A DNA stretch of 64,000 nt from JAHECQ01 sp047638695 (GTDB taxonomy: Bacteria; Actinomycetota; Acidimicrobiia; Acidimicrobiales; SZUA-35): the NCBI GenBank assembly GCA_047638695.1, contig JBLINY010000002.1:42143-106142 (forward strand), read 5' to 3'. The notes under the pieces are model-generated. The model saw nothing but the letters and a program-made list of their open reading frames with translations, was not told where the DNA came from and did not search any database. A program made the position numbers and the translations under genes. Within the stretch, counting starts at the first letter, position 1; every line of letters begins with the position of its first letter. Below are positions 1-8,725 of this stretch, piece by piece.

Positions 1-88
1 CAAGGATGCTGTCCGAAATCTGATCAGCCATCTTGTCGGGGTGACCTTCGGTGACCGACTCAGACGTAAAGGTAAAGTTCTCGCTCAC
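1..88 (-). CDS. metK: S-adenosylmethionine synthetase, N-terminal fragment (cut by window edge)
   Basis: Only the first 29 codons are inside the window. They start at a GTG (88..86) and read VSENFTFTSESVTEGHPDKM and onward, the nearly invariant N-terminus of MetK, including the ATP-site histidine of the EGHPDK motif. MetK makes S-adenosylmethionine from methionine and ATP in the cytosol. It follows coaBC by 33 nt on the same strand, matching the gmk-rpoZ-coaBC-metK order common in actinobacteria. The ribosome binding site is a weak GAGAAG run. Identity is secure from the motif; nothing can be said about the rest of the gene. Confidence 0.93.
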   Translation of the reverse strand, partial: MSENFTFTSESVTEGHPDKMADQISDSIL

Positions 89-121
89 AGGCTTCTCGCT
101 TCGTTGTTTCCGGATTGAGGC

Positions 122-1360
122 TTACGATTTAGTGGCTGACGGGCGCGCCGATACGATGTCGAGAACGGCTCCGGCAACTTGATTTTTGCCACGCAGAGGC
201 ACATGGACGACAGAGCCATCTGCCCCATGGATCGTGACTTCGTTGGTGTCGTGGGCAAAGCCGACGCCGGGCGCTGAGACATCGTTGGCCACGATGAAGT
301 CGGCCCCCTTGCGCGCGAGTTTCGACCTTGCATTGGCCGCGAGATCATTCGTCTCGGCTGCGAACCCAACAAGAACCTGACCAGCCCGCTTTTGCGAGCC
401 GAGACCGGCCAAAATGTCGTTTGTTGGTTCGAGGACTATCTGGGGAACGCCATCGGCCTTCTTGATCTTCTGATCAGCTTGCTGAGCGGGCCGAAAGTCG
501 GCAACGGCGGCAGCCATGATGATGATGTCTGCGGTGGCAGCCACTTCGTTAACGGCTGCTTCCATTTGGGCCGCAGTGGTGACCTGAACGACCTCGATGC
601 CAGCCGGCACCGGCAACTCGACGGTACGGATCAGCGTGACCGTGGCCCCTCGCCGGTGGGCCTCGACCGCCAACGCGTGACCTTGCTTGCCAGTAGAGCG
701 GTTACCGATGTAACGAACGGGATCGATTGCTTCTCGTGTTCCGCCTGCGGTCACGACTACCGAGCATCCGGCAAGGGGTCGATCCCCGACAAGGGTGGCG
801 ACGACTGTCTCGACGATCCGTTCGGGGGCAGCGAGACGACCTTTTCCTATGTCGCCGCCGGCCAGGCGACCCTCTTCGGGGGGTACGACAATGACGCCGC
901 GGTCGGCTAACACGGTCAGGTTCTCTTGCACCGCCGGGTGGTCCCACATCTCGGTGTGCATCGCCGGACACAGGACGACCGGGGCTTCGGTCGCGATAAG
1001 TGTTGCCGACAGAAGATCGGCCGAGCGTCCAATGCGATAGTCGGCCAGGACGCGCGCCGTTGCCGGGCAGACAACGATGAGATCGGCGGTCTGTCCCATT
1101 GTCGTATGCGGTATCGGGTCGGCGTCGGTCCAAAGACTGGTCTTCACTGGCTCAGATCCGAGCGCTGTAAACGTGGTTGGACCCACCATGTTGAGCGCAG
1201 CGTCTGTAAGCACTGGCACCACATGGGCGCCCAGATCGACCAACCGTCGCATGACTTCAATCGACTTGTAGGCGGCAATACCGCCCGTGACGCCTAGAAC
1301 AACTCGTTTACCCAACAGGCTCTTGGACTCCATCGAGTCTGACATGAGCGAGTCTGACAT
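122..1360 (-). CDS. coaBC: Bifunctional phosphopantothenoylcysteine decarboxylase / phosphopantothenate-cysteine ligase
   Basis: Two-domain coenzyme A enzyme of 412 residues or slightly fewer. The N-terminal FMN decarboxylase (CoaC, about residues 15-185) shows GVTGGIAAYKS, the catalytic-type histidine of IPHTTMGQ, and PAMHTEMW; the H in that last motif is usual in actinobacteria where other bacteria have N. The C-terminal CTP-dependent ligase (CoaB, about 195-400) shows IGNRSTGKQGHALA, MAAAVADFRPAQ, KIKK and KLARKGADFIVAND. It lies 12 nt after rpoZ. Three in-frame ATGs (1360, 1345, 1333) arise from a 15-bp tandem duplication at the start; the conserved part begins just after the third, so the true N-terminus is uncertain by nine residues. 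Confidence 0.96.
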   Translation of the reverse strand: MSDSLMSDSMESKSLLGKRVVLGVTGGIAAYKSIEVMRRLVDLGAHVVPVLTDAALNMVGPTTFTALGSEPVKTSLWTDADPIPHTTMGQTADLIVVCPATARVLADYRIGRSADLLSATLIATEAPVVLCPAMHTEMWDHPAVQENLTVLADRGVIVVPPEEGRLAGGDIGKGRLAAPERIVETVVATLVGDRPLAGCSVVVTAGGTREAIDPVRYIGNRSTGKQGHALAVEAHRRGATVTLIRTVELPVPAGIEVVQVTTAAQMEAAVNEVAATADIIIMAAAVADFRPAQQADQKIKKADGVPQIVLEPTNDILAGLGSQKRAGQVLVGFAAETNDLAANARSKLARKGADFIVANDVSAPGVGFAHDTNEVTIHGADGSVVHVPLRGKNQVAGAVLDIVSARPSATKS

Positions 1361-1365
1361 GAGCG
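1336..1365 (-). repeat. 15-bp direct duplication carrying the coaBC start codon
   Basis: On the minus strand the unit TCGCTCATGTCAGAC occurs twice in a row directly after the rpoZ stop codon, so the ATG and the codons for Met-Ser-Asp-Ser are present twice, in frame. A third in-frame ATG follows. Because 15 is divisible by three, the duplication only lengthens CoaBC by five residues and leaves its frame intact. Confidence 0.85.
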
Positions 1366-1372
1366 AAGACGA

Positions 1373-1663
1373 CTAGGCAGCGTCGTCGTCGGAGGCTTCA
1401 TCGCCCTCCGCCACCGGCTCTGGCCGGATGGGAACAATTTTGGCTGCTGCGATCTCCTCGAAGGCGATCGACAGGGGTTTGCGGGCCACCGAAGTGACCT
1501 GCGGCGGGATCTTGGTTCCCAGCCCGTCGCCGAGCTGCCCAAAGTACGAATTGATCTCGCGAGCTCGCGTGGAGGCCAGGGTGCAAAGGCCGAACTTGGA
1601 GCCAGCGGCGTCCATCAGCTCTTCGACCTTTGGGGTCATCATCGTGTCGTACATCTCAGCCAT
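1373..1663 (-). CDS. rpoZ: RNA polymerase omega subunit
   Basis: A 96-residue protein of the actinobacterial omega type. It has MTPKVEELMDAAGSKFGLCT at the start, the TRAREINSYFGQL segment that contacts the beta-prime subunit, and a short acidic tail. Omega helps assemble and stabilise core RNA polymerase. The ATG at 1663 is preceded by GGAGGT with about 8 nt spacing, a strong ribosome binding site. It lies between gmk (39 nt upstream) and coaBC (12 nt downstream), the usual actinobacterial order. Length is normal and no oddities are seen. Confidence 0.95.
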   Translation of the reverse strand: MAEMYDTMMTPKVEELMDAAGSKFGLCTLASTRAREINSYFGQLGDGLGTKIPPQVTSVARKPLSIAFEEIAAAKIVPIRPEPVAEGDEASDDDAA

Positions 1664-1702
1664 GGGGGCAGACCTCCGAAGAGTCAGTATAGGCCGAGGA
1701 AG

Positions 1703-2275
1703 TCACCGTTGAGTGGCTTCCCTCGCGGTCATGATTACCTGATAGATCTCATCGGCACAGTTATCGACATCTTCATTGGTTATGCGATGCGCGCCGAGTT
1801 CGGCGCCGGCGTCGGCTTCCTCGCGGGCTTTCGCCAATCGTTGTGCAACCTTGTCCTCCGGGTCGCCCCGACGCCGAAGACGATCCTCTTGTTCCGCAGC
1901 CGAAGGCGCTTCGAGAAATATCAACAGAGAACCGGGGTTCTGCGCCATCACTTGGCGGGCCCCCTGCACATCGATCTCGAGGACCAGGTCACGACCCAAC
2001 GGCGCTTCGGGAGTCGGGGTGCCATAGAGGTTGCCAAGGAACTCTGCGTACTCGAGGAATCCGTTGATTTCAATCCGTTCCTCAAAGGCCTCGCGAGTTA
2101 CGAACACGTAGGCATCCTCGGCCTCACCGGGTCGCCGAGGCCGAGTGCTCCACGATCGACTGAGCCATAACTCGGGGTGCCGTTCCACAAGGACGGCAAC
2201 AACCGTTCCCTTACCGACGCCGCCCGGTCCGGAGACTACGACGACGAGCGGCTCAGGAAGCGGGGGTTCGGTCAG
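1703..2275 (-). CDS. gmk: Guanylate kinase, probable CTG start
   Basis: Phosphorylates GMP to GDP in the cytosol. The P-loop SGPGGVGKGT, the GMP-binding SRSWSTRPRRPGE, YGTP and LEIDVQGARQV identify the family. The first ATG, GTG or TTG in frame (2188) lies inside the protein, beyond the P-loop, so it cannot be the start. Upstream the frame is open with no ATG, GTG or TTG, but a CTG at 2275 is preceded by AAGGA with 6 nt spacing. It overlaps the mihF stop codon as CTGA, the same 4-nt geometry as the ATGA and GTGA overlaps in this window. That start gives 190 residues, the normal Gmk length. Function is certain; the start codon is inferred. Confidence 0.93.
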   Translation of the reverse strand: MTEPPLPEPLVVVVSGPGGVGKGTVVAVLVERHPELWLSRSWSTRPRRPGEAEDAYVFVTREAFEERIEINGFLEYAEFLGNLYGTPTPEAPLGRDLVLEIDVQGARQVMAQNPGSLLIFLEAPSAAEQEDRLRRRGDPEDKVAQRLAKAREEADAGAELGAHRITNEDVDNCADEIYQVIMTAREATQR

Positions 2276-2586
2276 GAGAATTCCTTCAACAGCTTCTCGC
2301 GCTGCTGAGGCCCGAGGCCAGACAGGCGACGCGACTCGGCGATCGACAGTTCTTCCATCTTGCGTCGGGCGGTAACTTTGCCGATGCCCGGGAGCGATTC
2401 AAGAACAGCCAAAACTTTGATCTTGGCGATCATGACATCAGCATCAGCCTGAGCCAGAAGCTCGGGAAGGGTGACCGTGCCCATCTTCAGCCGAGCCTTC
2501 ACTTCGGCGCGGACCCTACGTGCGACTGCTGCCTTTTCAAGGGCGGCTCGACGCTGCTCGTCCGTGAGTTGTGGTGGGTTGGGCAT
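2272..2586 (-). CDS. mihF: Mycobacterial-type integration host factor (mIHF)
   Basis: Small nucleoid-associated, DNA-bending protein of actinobacteria, unrelated to HU/IHF of proteobacteria. The 104-residue sequence ends with the diagnostic helix-two-turn-helix region LPGIGKVTARRKMEEL, then ESRRLSGLG and QREKLL. The N-terminal half is rich in Ala, Arg and Lys, as in the family. The gene sits directly before gmk with a 4-nt overlap, a conserved actinobacterial pairing. Start at ATG 2586, 60 nt downstream of pyrF. Confidence 0.93.
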   Translation of the reverse strand: MPNPPQLTDEQRRAALEKAAVARRVRAEVKARLKMGTVTLPELLAQADADVMIAKIKVLAVLESLPGIGKVTARRKMEELSIAESRRLSGLGPQQREKLLKEFS

Positions 2587-2646
2587 GGGCGAAGACTAAC
2601 CAAGACATTCACAAGTGATGAGATCAGAGCCTAAGAGAGATCAGTA

Positions 2647-3372
2647 TTATTCCAGACCCGCGAAAAGTTCGCTCGCTGCCACTGCAGGGTCCTTGGCCAA
2701 GGTAACGGCTCGACCGACAACAAGAAGGTCGGCCCCAGCGTCGAGCGCCTCGCTCGGAGTTACCGCTTTCGGCTGATCGTGGCGCTCCGCACCTGCGGCG
2801 CGGATACCTGGAACGACCCGTGTGGTTCGCGGCGCCATCTCACGAATGTCCTTTAGATCGCTAGCGGCGCAGACAATGCCACCGCAACCAGCCTCGACGG
2901 CAAGCCGCAGTCGATTAGGCACGATGTGGGCCGGAGCGTCGTCATCGCTCGTGAGAACGGTGATGGCCAGCGCGGTCGGTTCGGGTAGGCCCGCTTGGCG
3001 AGCACCGGTCTGCAAACCGTCGACGCCGGCACGCAACATGGCAGCACCGCCGTGAGCGTGCATTGTCAGGTAAGACGCGCCCAGAGCACCGGCGACACTG
3101 GCTGACTTCCCCACGGTGGTTGGGATGTCGTGGAGTTTGATATCGAGGAAAACCTCGAAGCCTTGGTCGATCAAGGTGCCGATGGCGTCGGGCCCAGCGG
3201 CGGTAAAAAGCTCGAGCCCTACTTTGGCTACGCCGAACCACGGCTTCAGGGCTCGGGCCAGTCGGGTGGCCTCGACCAGGTCATCGACATCGAGTGCGAG
3301 CGCCATACGAGCCCGCAGCTCAGGCGATAGGCCGATGTCCTGGGCGACCGCTGCTTTGGTGCTTTCCGCCAT
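2647..3372 (-). CDS. pyrF: Orotidine 5'-phosphate decarboxylase
   Basis: Last step of UMP synthesis: decarboxylates OMP to UMP. The 241-residue TIM barrel shows the catalytic DIKLHDIPTTV (Asp-x-Lys-x-x-Asp tetrad), an N-terminal ALDVDD substrate strand, LTSDDD and VVPGIRAAG with the phosphate-binding loop near VVGRAVT. It is the final gene of the pyr operon, 44 nt after pyrD. No anomalies. Confidence 0.95.
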   Translation of the reverse strand: MAESTKAAVAQDIGLSPELRARMALALDVDDLVEATRLARALKPWFGVAKVGLELFTAAGPDAIGTLIDQGFEVFLDIKLHDIPTTVGKSASVAGALGASYLTMHAHGGAAMLRAGVDGLQTGARQAGLPEPTALAITVLTSDDDAPAHIVPNRLRLAVEAGCGGIVCAASDLKDIREMAPRTTRVVPGIRAAGAERHDQPKAVTPSEALDAGADLLVVGRAVTLAKDPAVAASELFAGLE

Positions 3373-3416
3373 CTGATCTACTCCTGTTGCTGATTTGATA
3401 CCGCTGAGTTCGGTCT

Positions 3417-4346
3417 TCAGAACCGCGCTTCACCGATGAGATCAGCGAAGCAATCAATGCCTTGTTTAGCGCACCACCGGTCGAGATCGGTGGTTAGTCG
3501 CCCGCAGGCGCGTGGATCGGCGAACGTGGCGGTTCCGACCTCGATCGCCGAAGCTCCGACAAGGGCAAACTCGATGACGTCCTCGACGGTCGCAACCCCG
3601 CCCGCGGCCACGATCGGAAGATCGGGAATGGCTTGATGCACGAGGTGAACCGCTCGAACCGCCAGCGGGTGAATGGCCGGTCCCGAAACACCACCTGCTC
3701 CCCCACCGAGACGAGGTCTGCGAGTGATCGGATCGATGCTGAGGCCAAAGAACGTATTGACGAGGGTGACGGCTTCAGCGCCGCCGAGCGCCGCTGCCTC
3801 GGCGATGGCGGGAAGCCCGGGTCCGACATTGGGACTGAGTTTGGCCCATCGAGGACGGCCTGCCGTCGCAGTGACGGCGAGAACTTCTTCCGTCATTGTT
3901 GGCGAGTGAGCGAACAGCTCGTTGCCTGCTTCGGTGTTGGGGCATGAGATGTTGACCTCGACCGCGACAACCGAAGCCGATGCCTTGGCCAGCTGCTCGG
4001 CCGCCTCGGCGTAATCGTCAATCGAACGTCCCCAAATCGACGCCACCACCCGAGCGCCGGCGGCCTCGAGTTCAGGAAGCTCACTAACCAACCATTGGCT
4101 GACTCCCGAGCCCTGGAGTCCCACCGAGTTGATCATGCCAGAAGGCGTCTGGTGGACCCGGACCGGAGGGTTGCCATCCCACGGAAAGGCGGCGAGTGAC
4201 TTCACCACGACAGCGCCCAGCGAGCCCAGGTCGACAAACGCACCGAGCTCAGCTCCATGGCCGGCTGTTCCCGACGCGGTCAGAATCGGCGTTGGCAACC
4301 TAAGCGACCCGACGGTGGTGGAGAGATCAGGCAGGGCTGACTCCAT
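3417..4346 (-). CDS. pyrD: Dihydroorotate dehydrogenase, class 1B-like
   Basis: Oxidises dihydroorotate to orotate using FMN. The start is taken at ATG 4346, which overlaps the end of carB by 20 nt and gives 309 residues; codons upstream do not resemble the family. The protein is cytosolic and lacks the N-terminal membrane helices of class 2. The catalytic cysteine lies in NISCPN, and NTFFGLSIDPITRRP, GGVSGPAIHPLA and VGTATFADP are class 1B-like. Class 1B enzymes normally partner PyrK, an FAD/2Fe-2S subunit, for electron transfer to NAD, but no pyrK is present next to pyrD or elsewhere in the window. Confidence 0.92.
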   Translation of the reverse strand: MESALPDLSTTVGSLRLPTPILTASGTAGHGAELGAFVDLGSLGAVVVKSLAAFPWDGNPPVRVHQTPSGMINSVGLQGSGVSQWLVSELPELEAAGARVVASIWGRSIDDYAEAAEQLAKASASVVAVEVNISCPNTEAGNELFAHSPTMTEEVLAVTATAGRPRWAKLSPNVGPGLPAIAEAAALGGAEAVTLVNTFFGLSIDPITRRPRLGGGAGGVSGPAIHPLAVRAVHLVHQAIPDLPIVAAGGVATVEDVIEFALVGASAIEVGTATFADPRACGRLTTDLDRWCAKQGIDCFADLIGEARF

Positions 4347-7300
4347 GGATCGACTGCAGCGACCGAACCTGGAATGGCTGTTCTTCCCACCGAACCAGTC
4401 CGTTTGCTGCCGCCCGGGCGGCGGCAACCGTCGTCACGAGCGGCACGCCGGTCTGGGCAGCGGCGGTGCGAATGTACGCGCCATCGGCCCGGGCACCACG
4501 ACCACGCGGCGTGTTGATGACAAGGTCGATCTGGCCGTCCTCGATCAGAGTGATTGCGTCGGGCCCACCTTCATCGAGTCTCGACAAGATCTGTTTCACC
4601 TCGATACCTGCCTTGCCTAGCGCCTCGGCTGTACCGGCGGTGGCGACGAACGTGAAACCAAGCGTTGTCAGCGTGGCCGCCACCTCCATTCCCGCTGGCT
4701 TATCTCGGTCGGCCAGCGACAGGAACACCGTGCCGCCGGGGCGAAGGGAAGTTCCGGCAGCCAGCTGGCTCTTGACGAAGGCCAGGCCCGGATGAATATC
4801 AATGCCCATCACCTCGCCGGTCGAACGCATCTCAGGACCGAGAAGCGCGTCGCTCTCAGGGAACCGGTTGAACGGAAGCACCGCTTCTTTCACCGACCAG
4901 TGACCGGTAACCGGCTCGGCCGACAGCAGCCCCTCAGTGCGGAGCTCGTCAAGAGTGGCCCCGGCCATGACCCGTGCGGCGATCTTGGCCAACGGTCGCC
5001 CCGTGGCCTTCGCCACGAACGGCACCGTTCGAGACGCCCGTGGATTAGCTTCGATAACGAAGACCTGGCTGTCCTTCACCGCGAACTGCACATTGATCAG
5101 TCCGACAACTTCGAGATCGGCCGCAATGCGCCGGGTGTAGTCCTCCAAGACTCGAATGGTTTGCTCACCCAGATTTGGCGGGGGAAGCACGCAGGCCGAG
5201 TCACCCGAGTGCACACCGGCCTCCTCGACGTGCTCCATGACACCACCAATCATGGCGTCGCCCGTCTGATCGCGAATAGCATCAACATCGACTTCGGTGG
5301 CGTCTTCGAGAAAGCGATCGACCAGAACCGGGCGTTCGGTCGACAGCCCGCCTTCACGGCCGAGCGACCCAGTGGCATCGAACGCCTTCATCACTCGTCG
5401 CAAATCGCCGTCGTCGTAGACGATTTCCATGCCTCGTCCACCAAGCACGTAGCTGGGCCGAACAAGAGCGGGGTAACCAATGCGCCCCGCGACCTCAAGC
5501 GCTCCCTCGACAGTGGTCGCTGTACCACCGGCTGGCTGCGGGATCTCGAGCCGAGCGCATAAGGAGGCCCAGTGATCGCGATCTTCGGCCGCGTCGATGG
5601 ATGCCGGTGTCGTTCCCAGCACAAGTTCAGCAGGGAGGCGGTCGGCCAACTTCAAGGGGGTTTGGCCGCCGAGACTCACGATGATGCCGGTGGGCTGCTC
5701 GGCCTCGATGACGTTCATGACGTCTTCATAGGTAAGGGGTTCGAAGTACAAACGATCGGAGGTGTCGTAGTCAGTCGAGACCGTCTCAGGATTGCAGTTG
5801 ATCATGATGGTCTCGTAGCCGGCGTCGCGTAGAGCGAAGCTGGCGTGAACGCAGCAATAGTCGAATTCGATGCCCTGCCCAATGCGGTTAGGACCGGATC
5901 CGAGAATCACGACCTTCTGCCGATCGCTCGGAACAACCTCGGACTCATCCTCGTAGGTGGAGTAGTGATACGGCGTCTTGGCTTCAAATTCTGCGGCACA
6001 CGTATCGACCGTCTTGAAGGTGGCGACGACACCGACGTCGAGTCGAGCCTGACGGACGGCAGACTCTTCGCAGCCCAGCAGCTGCGCCAGCTGCGGATCG
6101 CTGAAACCGAGCTGCTTGGCTCGGCGCCATTCGGGCCTACTCAGATCTCCCAGCGCACGCCCGCTGAGGGCAGCTCGCTCGTCAGTGATAAAGAGCATTT
6201 GGTCGAGGAACCAGGGATCAACTTTGGTCGCTGCATAGATGTCATCGACACCGATGCCCCGACGAAGCAAGGCCTCGAGCTGGAAGATGCGATCGGGCGT
6301 TGCGATAGAAGCAGTTGCCAGCAAATCGTCGTCGGACAGGTGGTCGAACTGTTCCCCGCTGTCGAGACCGAGCCAACCCTGTTCGAGCGATCGGCACGCT
6401 TTTTGGAGACTCTCCGGGAAGGTGCGCCCAATGGCCATTACCTCGCCGACTGATTGCATCGATGTACCAAGATGGCCCGTTGTGCCGGGAAACTTCTCGA
6501 AGGCCCATCGGGGAATCTTGGTGACTACGTAGTCAATGACCGGCTCGAAACTGGCTGGCGTCACTTGGGTGATGTCGTTGGGGATCTCATCGAGGGAGTA
6601 GCCGACTGCCAATTTGGCTGCAATCTTGGCGATTGGAAACCCGGTTGCCTTAGAGGCCAACGCCGATGACCGACTCACCCTGGGGTTCATCTCGATGATG
6701 ACTCGGCGACCGTCGACCGGGTCGACGGCGAACTGCACGTTCGAACCGCCCGTCTCGACACCGACTCGACGGAGGCATGCGAATGCTGCATCGCGCATCT
6801 CCTGGTACTCGACGTCGGAGAGTGTCTGGATCGGAGCGACCGTGATCGAGTCGCCCGTATGAACTCCCATTGGATCAAGATTCTCGATGGAGCAGATGAT
6901 CACCTGGTTGTCCTTGTGATCACGCATCACCTCAAGCTCGTATTCCTTCCAGCCAGCAATCGACTCTTCGATCAGGATCTCGGTGATCGGACTGGCGAGA
7001 AGCCCGTTGCGGGCAACATGTTCGAACTCTTCCATTGTTGCCGCCATGCCTGTACCCCGGCCTCCGAGGATGTAGGCGGGACGGATAACGATCGGTAGCC
7101 CGACCTCCTTGACGATCTTGCGAGCGTCGATCATCGCTGCGTCGACAGCGGCACCCTTGTCGTTGCCGGAGCCTCGGGCAGTTCCGCTGCGGGGGACCTC
7201 CATCCCGATTTCGATCATGGCGAGCTTGAATCGCTCGCGATCTTCGGCCGTCGCGATGGCTTCGGCGTCGGCACCGATGAGCTCAACGTTGTGCTCATCG

Positions 7301-7623
7301 AGCACGCCAGCGGCAACCAGCTCCATCGAGAGGTTCAACGCCGTCTGACCACCCAGCGTAGGTAGCAGAGCTTGAGGCTTTTCCTGTTCGATGATCCGCG
7401 TGAGGACCTCGAGTGTGAGCGGTTCGATGTAGGTGGCATCGGCGAACTCCGGGTCGGTCATGATGGTTGCCGGGTTCGAGTTGGCGAGCACGACGCGATA
7501 GCCATCTTCTCGCAACACCCGGCACGCCTGCGTGCCCGAGTAGTCGAACTCACAAGCTTGGCCTATGACAATGGGCCCGGAGCCGATCACCAGAATGGTC
7601 TCGAGGTCGTCGCGGCGGGGCAT
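4327..7623 (-). CDS. carB: Carbamoyl-phosphate synthase large subunit
   Basis: Synthesises carbamoyl phosphate from bicarbonate, ATP and ammonia passed from CarA, feeding both pyrimidine and arginine pathways. At 1098 residues it is full length. It has two duplicated ATP-grasp halves, each opening with a GSGPxxIGQ-type loop (GSGPIVIGQACEFDYSG and GSGPNRIGQGIEFDY), and each with PSYVLGGRGM or PAYILGGRGTG and the metal site IEMNPRVSRSSAL or IEANPRASRTVPF. The C-terminal 130 residues form the allosteric MGS-like domain. carA is 1 nt upstream (TGA-T-ATG), so the two subunits are almost certainly co-translated. Confidence 0.97.
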   Translation of the reverse strand: MPRRDDLETILVIGSGPIVIGQACEFDYSGTQACRVLREDGYRVVLANSNPATIMTDPEFADATYIEPLTLEVLTRIIEQEKPQALLPTLGGQTALNLSMELVAAGVLDEHNVELIGADAEAIATAEDRERFKLAMIEIGMEVPRSGTARGSGNDKGAAVDAAMIDARKIVKEVGLPIVIRPAYILGGRGTGMAATMEEFEHVARNGLLASPITEILIEESIAGWKEYELEVMRDHKDNQVIICSIENLDPMGVHTGDSITVAPIQTLSDVEYQEMRDAAFACLRRVGVETGGSNVQFAVDPVDGRRVIIEMNPRVSRSSALASKATGFPIAKIAAKLAVGYSLDEIPNDITQVTPASFEPVIDYVVTKIPRWAFEKFPGTTGHLGTSMQSVGEVMAIGRTFPESLQKACRSLEQGWLGLDSGEQFDHLSDDDLLATASIATPDRIFQLEALLRRGIGVDDIYAATKVDPWFLDQMLFITDERAALSGRALGDLSRPEWRRAKQLGFSDPQLAQLLGCEESAVRQARLDVGVVATFKTVDTCAAEFEAKTPYHYSTYEDESEVVPSDRQKVVILGSGPNRIGQGIEFDYCCVHASFALRDAGYETIMINCNPETVSTDYDTSDRLYFEPLTYEDVMNVIEAEQPTGIIVSLGGQTPLKLADRLPAELVLGTTPASIDAAEDRDHWASLCARLEIPQPAGGTATTVEGALEVAGRIGYPALVRPSYVLGGRGMEIVYDDGDLRRVMKAFDATGSLGREGGLSTERPVLVDRFLEDATEVDVDAIRDQTGDAMIGGVMEHVEEAGVHSGDSACVLPPPNLGEQTIRVLEDYTRRIAADLEVVGLINVQFAVKDSQVFVIEANPRASRTVPFVAKATGRPLAKIAARVMAGATLDELRTEGLLSAEPVTGHWSVKEAVLPFNRFPESDALLGPEMRSTGEVMGIDIHPGLAFVKSQLAAGTSLRPGGTVFLSLADRDKPAGMEVAATLTTLGFTFVATAGTAEALGKAGIEVKQILSRLDEGGPDAITLIEDGQIDLVINTPRGRGARADGAYIRTAAAQTGVPLVTTVAAARAAANGLVRWEEQPFQVRSLQSIHGVSPA

Positions 7624-7624
7624 A

Positions 7625-8725
7625 TCAGTTGGCCTTCCGGGTCATCAGTTCATCGAACCGATCGAACAAATAGAGGCTGTCGTGCGGACCAGGGCTGGCC
7701 TCGGGATGGTGCTGCACACTGAACGCAGGCGCTTCGCGCAGCGCCATTCCCTCGCATACTCCGTCATTCAGATTGATATGGGTGACATCGGCGACGTCGC
7801 TGATCGACTCGCCAAGCACGGCGAAATTGTGATTCTGGCTCGTGATCTCGACCTTGCCCGTCGTCTCGTCTCGGACCGGATGATTGGCGCCATGGTGGCC
7901 AAAGGAGAGCTTCTCGACCGAACCGCCAACCGCCAACGACAAAATCTGATGGCCCAGGCAAATACCGAAGATCGGTACCTGATCAATCAGCTCCTGGACA
8001 GCAGCGATGCCCGTCGGCACCATCTCAGGGTCGCCGGGACCGTTCGAGAGGAAGACCCCGGCTGGGTTCCGAGCCAGGACATCGGCCGCAGATGTGGTCG
8101 CAGGCACAATCTCGACCGTGCCGAGCGAGCTGAGGTGCTGGATGATCGAGGTCTTGATGCCGAAGTCGTAGGCCACGATCAACCGATCCGAAGGACCGGT
8201 GGATTCCACCCGATACGGCGCCGCAGTGGTGACCTGAGCAACAAGATCGACACCGGCCGTGCCTGGCTCCGCAGCAGCGGCCTGCTTTAGCCCTGCCTCA
8301 TCGACCGCGTGCTCTCCCTCGGTGGGACCAAATGCTCCGGGAAGGGCGCCCGATGTGCGAAGAATGCGAGTGAGGCGGCGGGTATCGATGCCGCCGATCC
8401 CGGCAAGCCCGCGATCACGAAGGAAGGTCTCGAGATGATCCGTTGCCCGGAAGTTCGAATGTCGACGAGTGAGGTCGCGAACAATCACGCCCCGAGCGAA
8501 CGAACCACTGCTTTCGTTGTCGGCATCGGTAACGCCGTAGTTGCCGATGTGGGGGTAAGTAAAGGTGATGATCTGACCGGCATACGACGGGTCGCTGAGT
8601 ACTTCCTGGTACCCCGTCAGCGCGGTGTTGAATACGACCTCCCCGGACGCGATGCCCTGCGGAGCACCGAACATCTCACCCTCGAATGTGCTGCCATCGG
8701 CTAACACCAACGCGCCGGCGATCAT
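7625..8725 (-). CDS. carA: Carbamoyl-phosphate synthase small (glutaminase) subunit
   Basis: Class I glutamine amidotransferase that releases ammonia for CarB. The N-terminal domain has EGEMFG and the conserved VVFNTALTGYQEVLSDPSY. The C-terminal glutaminase domain contains the nucleophile in FGICLGHQIL and the His-Glu pair in QHHPEASPGP. Length (366 residues) is normal. It overlaps pyrC by 4 nt (ATGA) and is followed 1 nt later by carB. Confidence 0.97.
   Translation of the reverse strand: MIAGALVLADGSTFEGEMFGAPQGIASGEVVFNTALTGYQEVLSDPSYAGQIITFTYPHIGNYGVTDADNESSGSFARGVIVRDLTRRHSNFRATDHLETFLRDRGLAGIGGIDTRRLTRILRTSGALPGAFGPTEGEHAVDEAGLKQAAAAEPGTAGVDLVAQVTTAAPYRVESTGPSDRLIVAYDFGIKTSIIQHLSSLGTVEIVPATTSAADVLARNPAGVFLSNGPGDPEMVPTGIAAVQELIDQVPIFGICLGHQILSLAVGGSVEKLSFGHHGANHPVRDETTGKVEITSQNHNFAVLGESISDVADVTHINLNDGVCEGMALREAPAFSVQHHPEASPGPHDSLYLFDRFDELMTRKAN

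Noticed and set aside
2612..2645. GAGATCAG direct repeat between mihF and pyrF
   Set aside because: Two short copies with unequal flanks, no symmetry and no link to a promoter or start; not distinguishable from chance.
4327..4346. Frameshift at the carB/pyrD boundary
   Set aside because: Both proteins are complete with intact motifs; the 20-bp overlap is simply a long coding overlap.
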